29,101 nucleotides of DNA. Source: Paulinella micropora. Its lineage: Eukaryota > Cercozoa > Imbricatea > Euglyphida. The stretch is taken from NCBI GenBank assembly GCA_009731375.1, contig BJOX01000041.1, forward strand, positions 968,213 through 997,313, written 5' to 3'. Within the stretch, counting starts at the first letter, position 1, and each line of letters opens with the position of its first letter. The notes below the pieces were generated by a model. The model was not told the origin of the DNA. It did not search any database and saw only the letters and a program-made list of their open reading frames with translations. The position numbers and the translations under genes are program-made. Positions 28,582 to 29,101 of this stretch are shown piece by piece.

Positions 28582-28717
28582 TTGTAGAACTTTTGCGCAG
28601 TTTTAGGTTGCCTTGAACGATCTCGTCGTGTGGAGGTCGATGTGGCTGGCCCTCCAGCTGTTGTGCGAGGGTCTTGAAATGAGATCTCAGTGTGGAAAGG
28701 TAATCACGCTTAAGGAT
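28582..28717 (-). CDS. Gene B, first recognised exon
   Basis: A 136-nt exon from acceptor GTTTTTCAG to donor CTACAA|GTACAG, encoding ILKRDYLSTLRSHFKTLAQQ then NLKLRKSST. Conservation with the 22807-22942 copy, including exon length and a 57-nt intron, is the main evidence that it is coding. Earlier exons must lie above 28717. Confidence 0.6.
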
Positions 28718-28739
28718 CTGAAAAACATGCATTTTCAGA

Positions 28740-29101
28740 GGTCATGAAAAGCTCTAAGTCCAGTTTGAACATGAGACTTTTATGAAAAAAAAGTCCCAAA
28801 TTGACTTGACGGAGACTTATGGAGTAGGGGCCGCCCCGGGTCCGGTCGTAGGGAAACTTTTTTTGCATGCAAAGTTTCAAATATTAAAATAATGACGTAG
28901 AACACTGTTTAAAGCTGTAATATTGTATTTTAATGCAAAAAAACAATGTTTGAACTATTATTAAGGTGCGTAGATGAGCATGCAGACCATAGCAGATAGC
29001 GGCCTGCACCGGTACTTGCAAAGTGCACGTGCTACATGTTACCTGCTATCAGCGCGTAAGTACAAACGATACAAACACGATTTCGATGCAGATTTAATTG
29101 A
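28740..29101. other. No gene seen
   Basis: AT-rich end of the window with an imperfect palindrome near 28776 and no credible ORF. Confidence 0.5.

Overview
The window is nuclear DNA of a repeat-rich eukaryote. The evidence is multi-exon genes with GT-AG introns, polypyrimidine tracts, a tRNA-derived SINE, a CACTA-type transposase and very extensive microsatellites. I could not name the species; an alga or other protist seems likelier than an animal, but that is inference. Two gaps of about 160-190 N and three 10-N gaps are present, and several frame breaks fall beside homopolymers, so assembly indels are possible.

Positions 774-14697 (minus strand) hold what I read as one long gene, here gene A, assembled by hand from about 17 exons. 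Most exon junctions join in a consistent codon phase. From its 5' end it has a Lys-rich exon, four tandemly duplicated mini-exons rich in Ser-Thr-Arg-Ser-Gln, a globular exon, a Pro-rich/acidic segment, more globular exons, a long Glu/Lys-rich segment and a SET-like C-terminal exon. Its introns are packed with 21-bp satellite arrays, tRNA-SINEs with (ATT)n tails, a foldback element and microsatellites. One coding exon is split by a 4,950-bp element (5980-10929) with long GTGAGG-starting inverted repeats and a microsatellite-filled interior. Removing it with one copy of a 2-bp GT duplication restores the reading frame.

Positions 15000-16560 are CA/CATA and CTAT microsatellite. Positions 16564-20713 (plus) carry a decayed or frame-broken EnSpm/CACTA-like transposase whose introns and flanks carry the same CACTA-containing arrays, ending at 21310.

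Positions 21311-29101 are different in style: few microsatellites, and many copies of a 16-bp palindrome, CTTTTATGCATAAAAG, found only in introns and spacers. This part holds a plus-strand gene with a Cys-rich exon (gene C, 23384-24404), a minus-strand multi-exon gene with an acidic Ser/Asp-rich C-terminal region (gene B, 28717 down to 25212), and a diverged duplicate of gene B's 5' exons at 22639-22942. I do not recognise the families of genes B and C.
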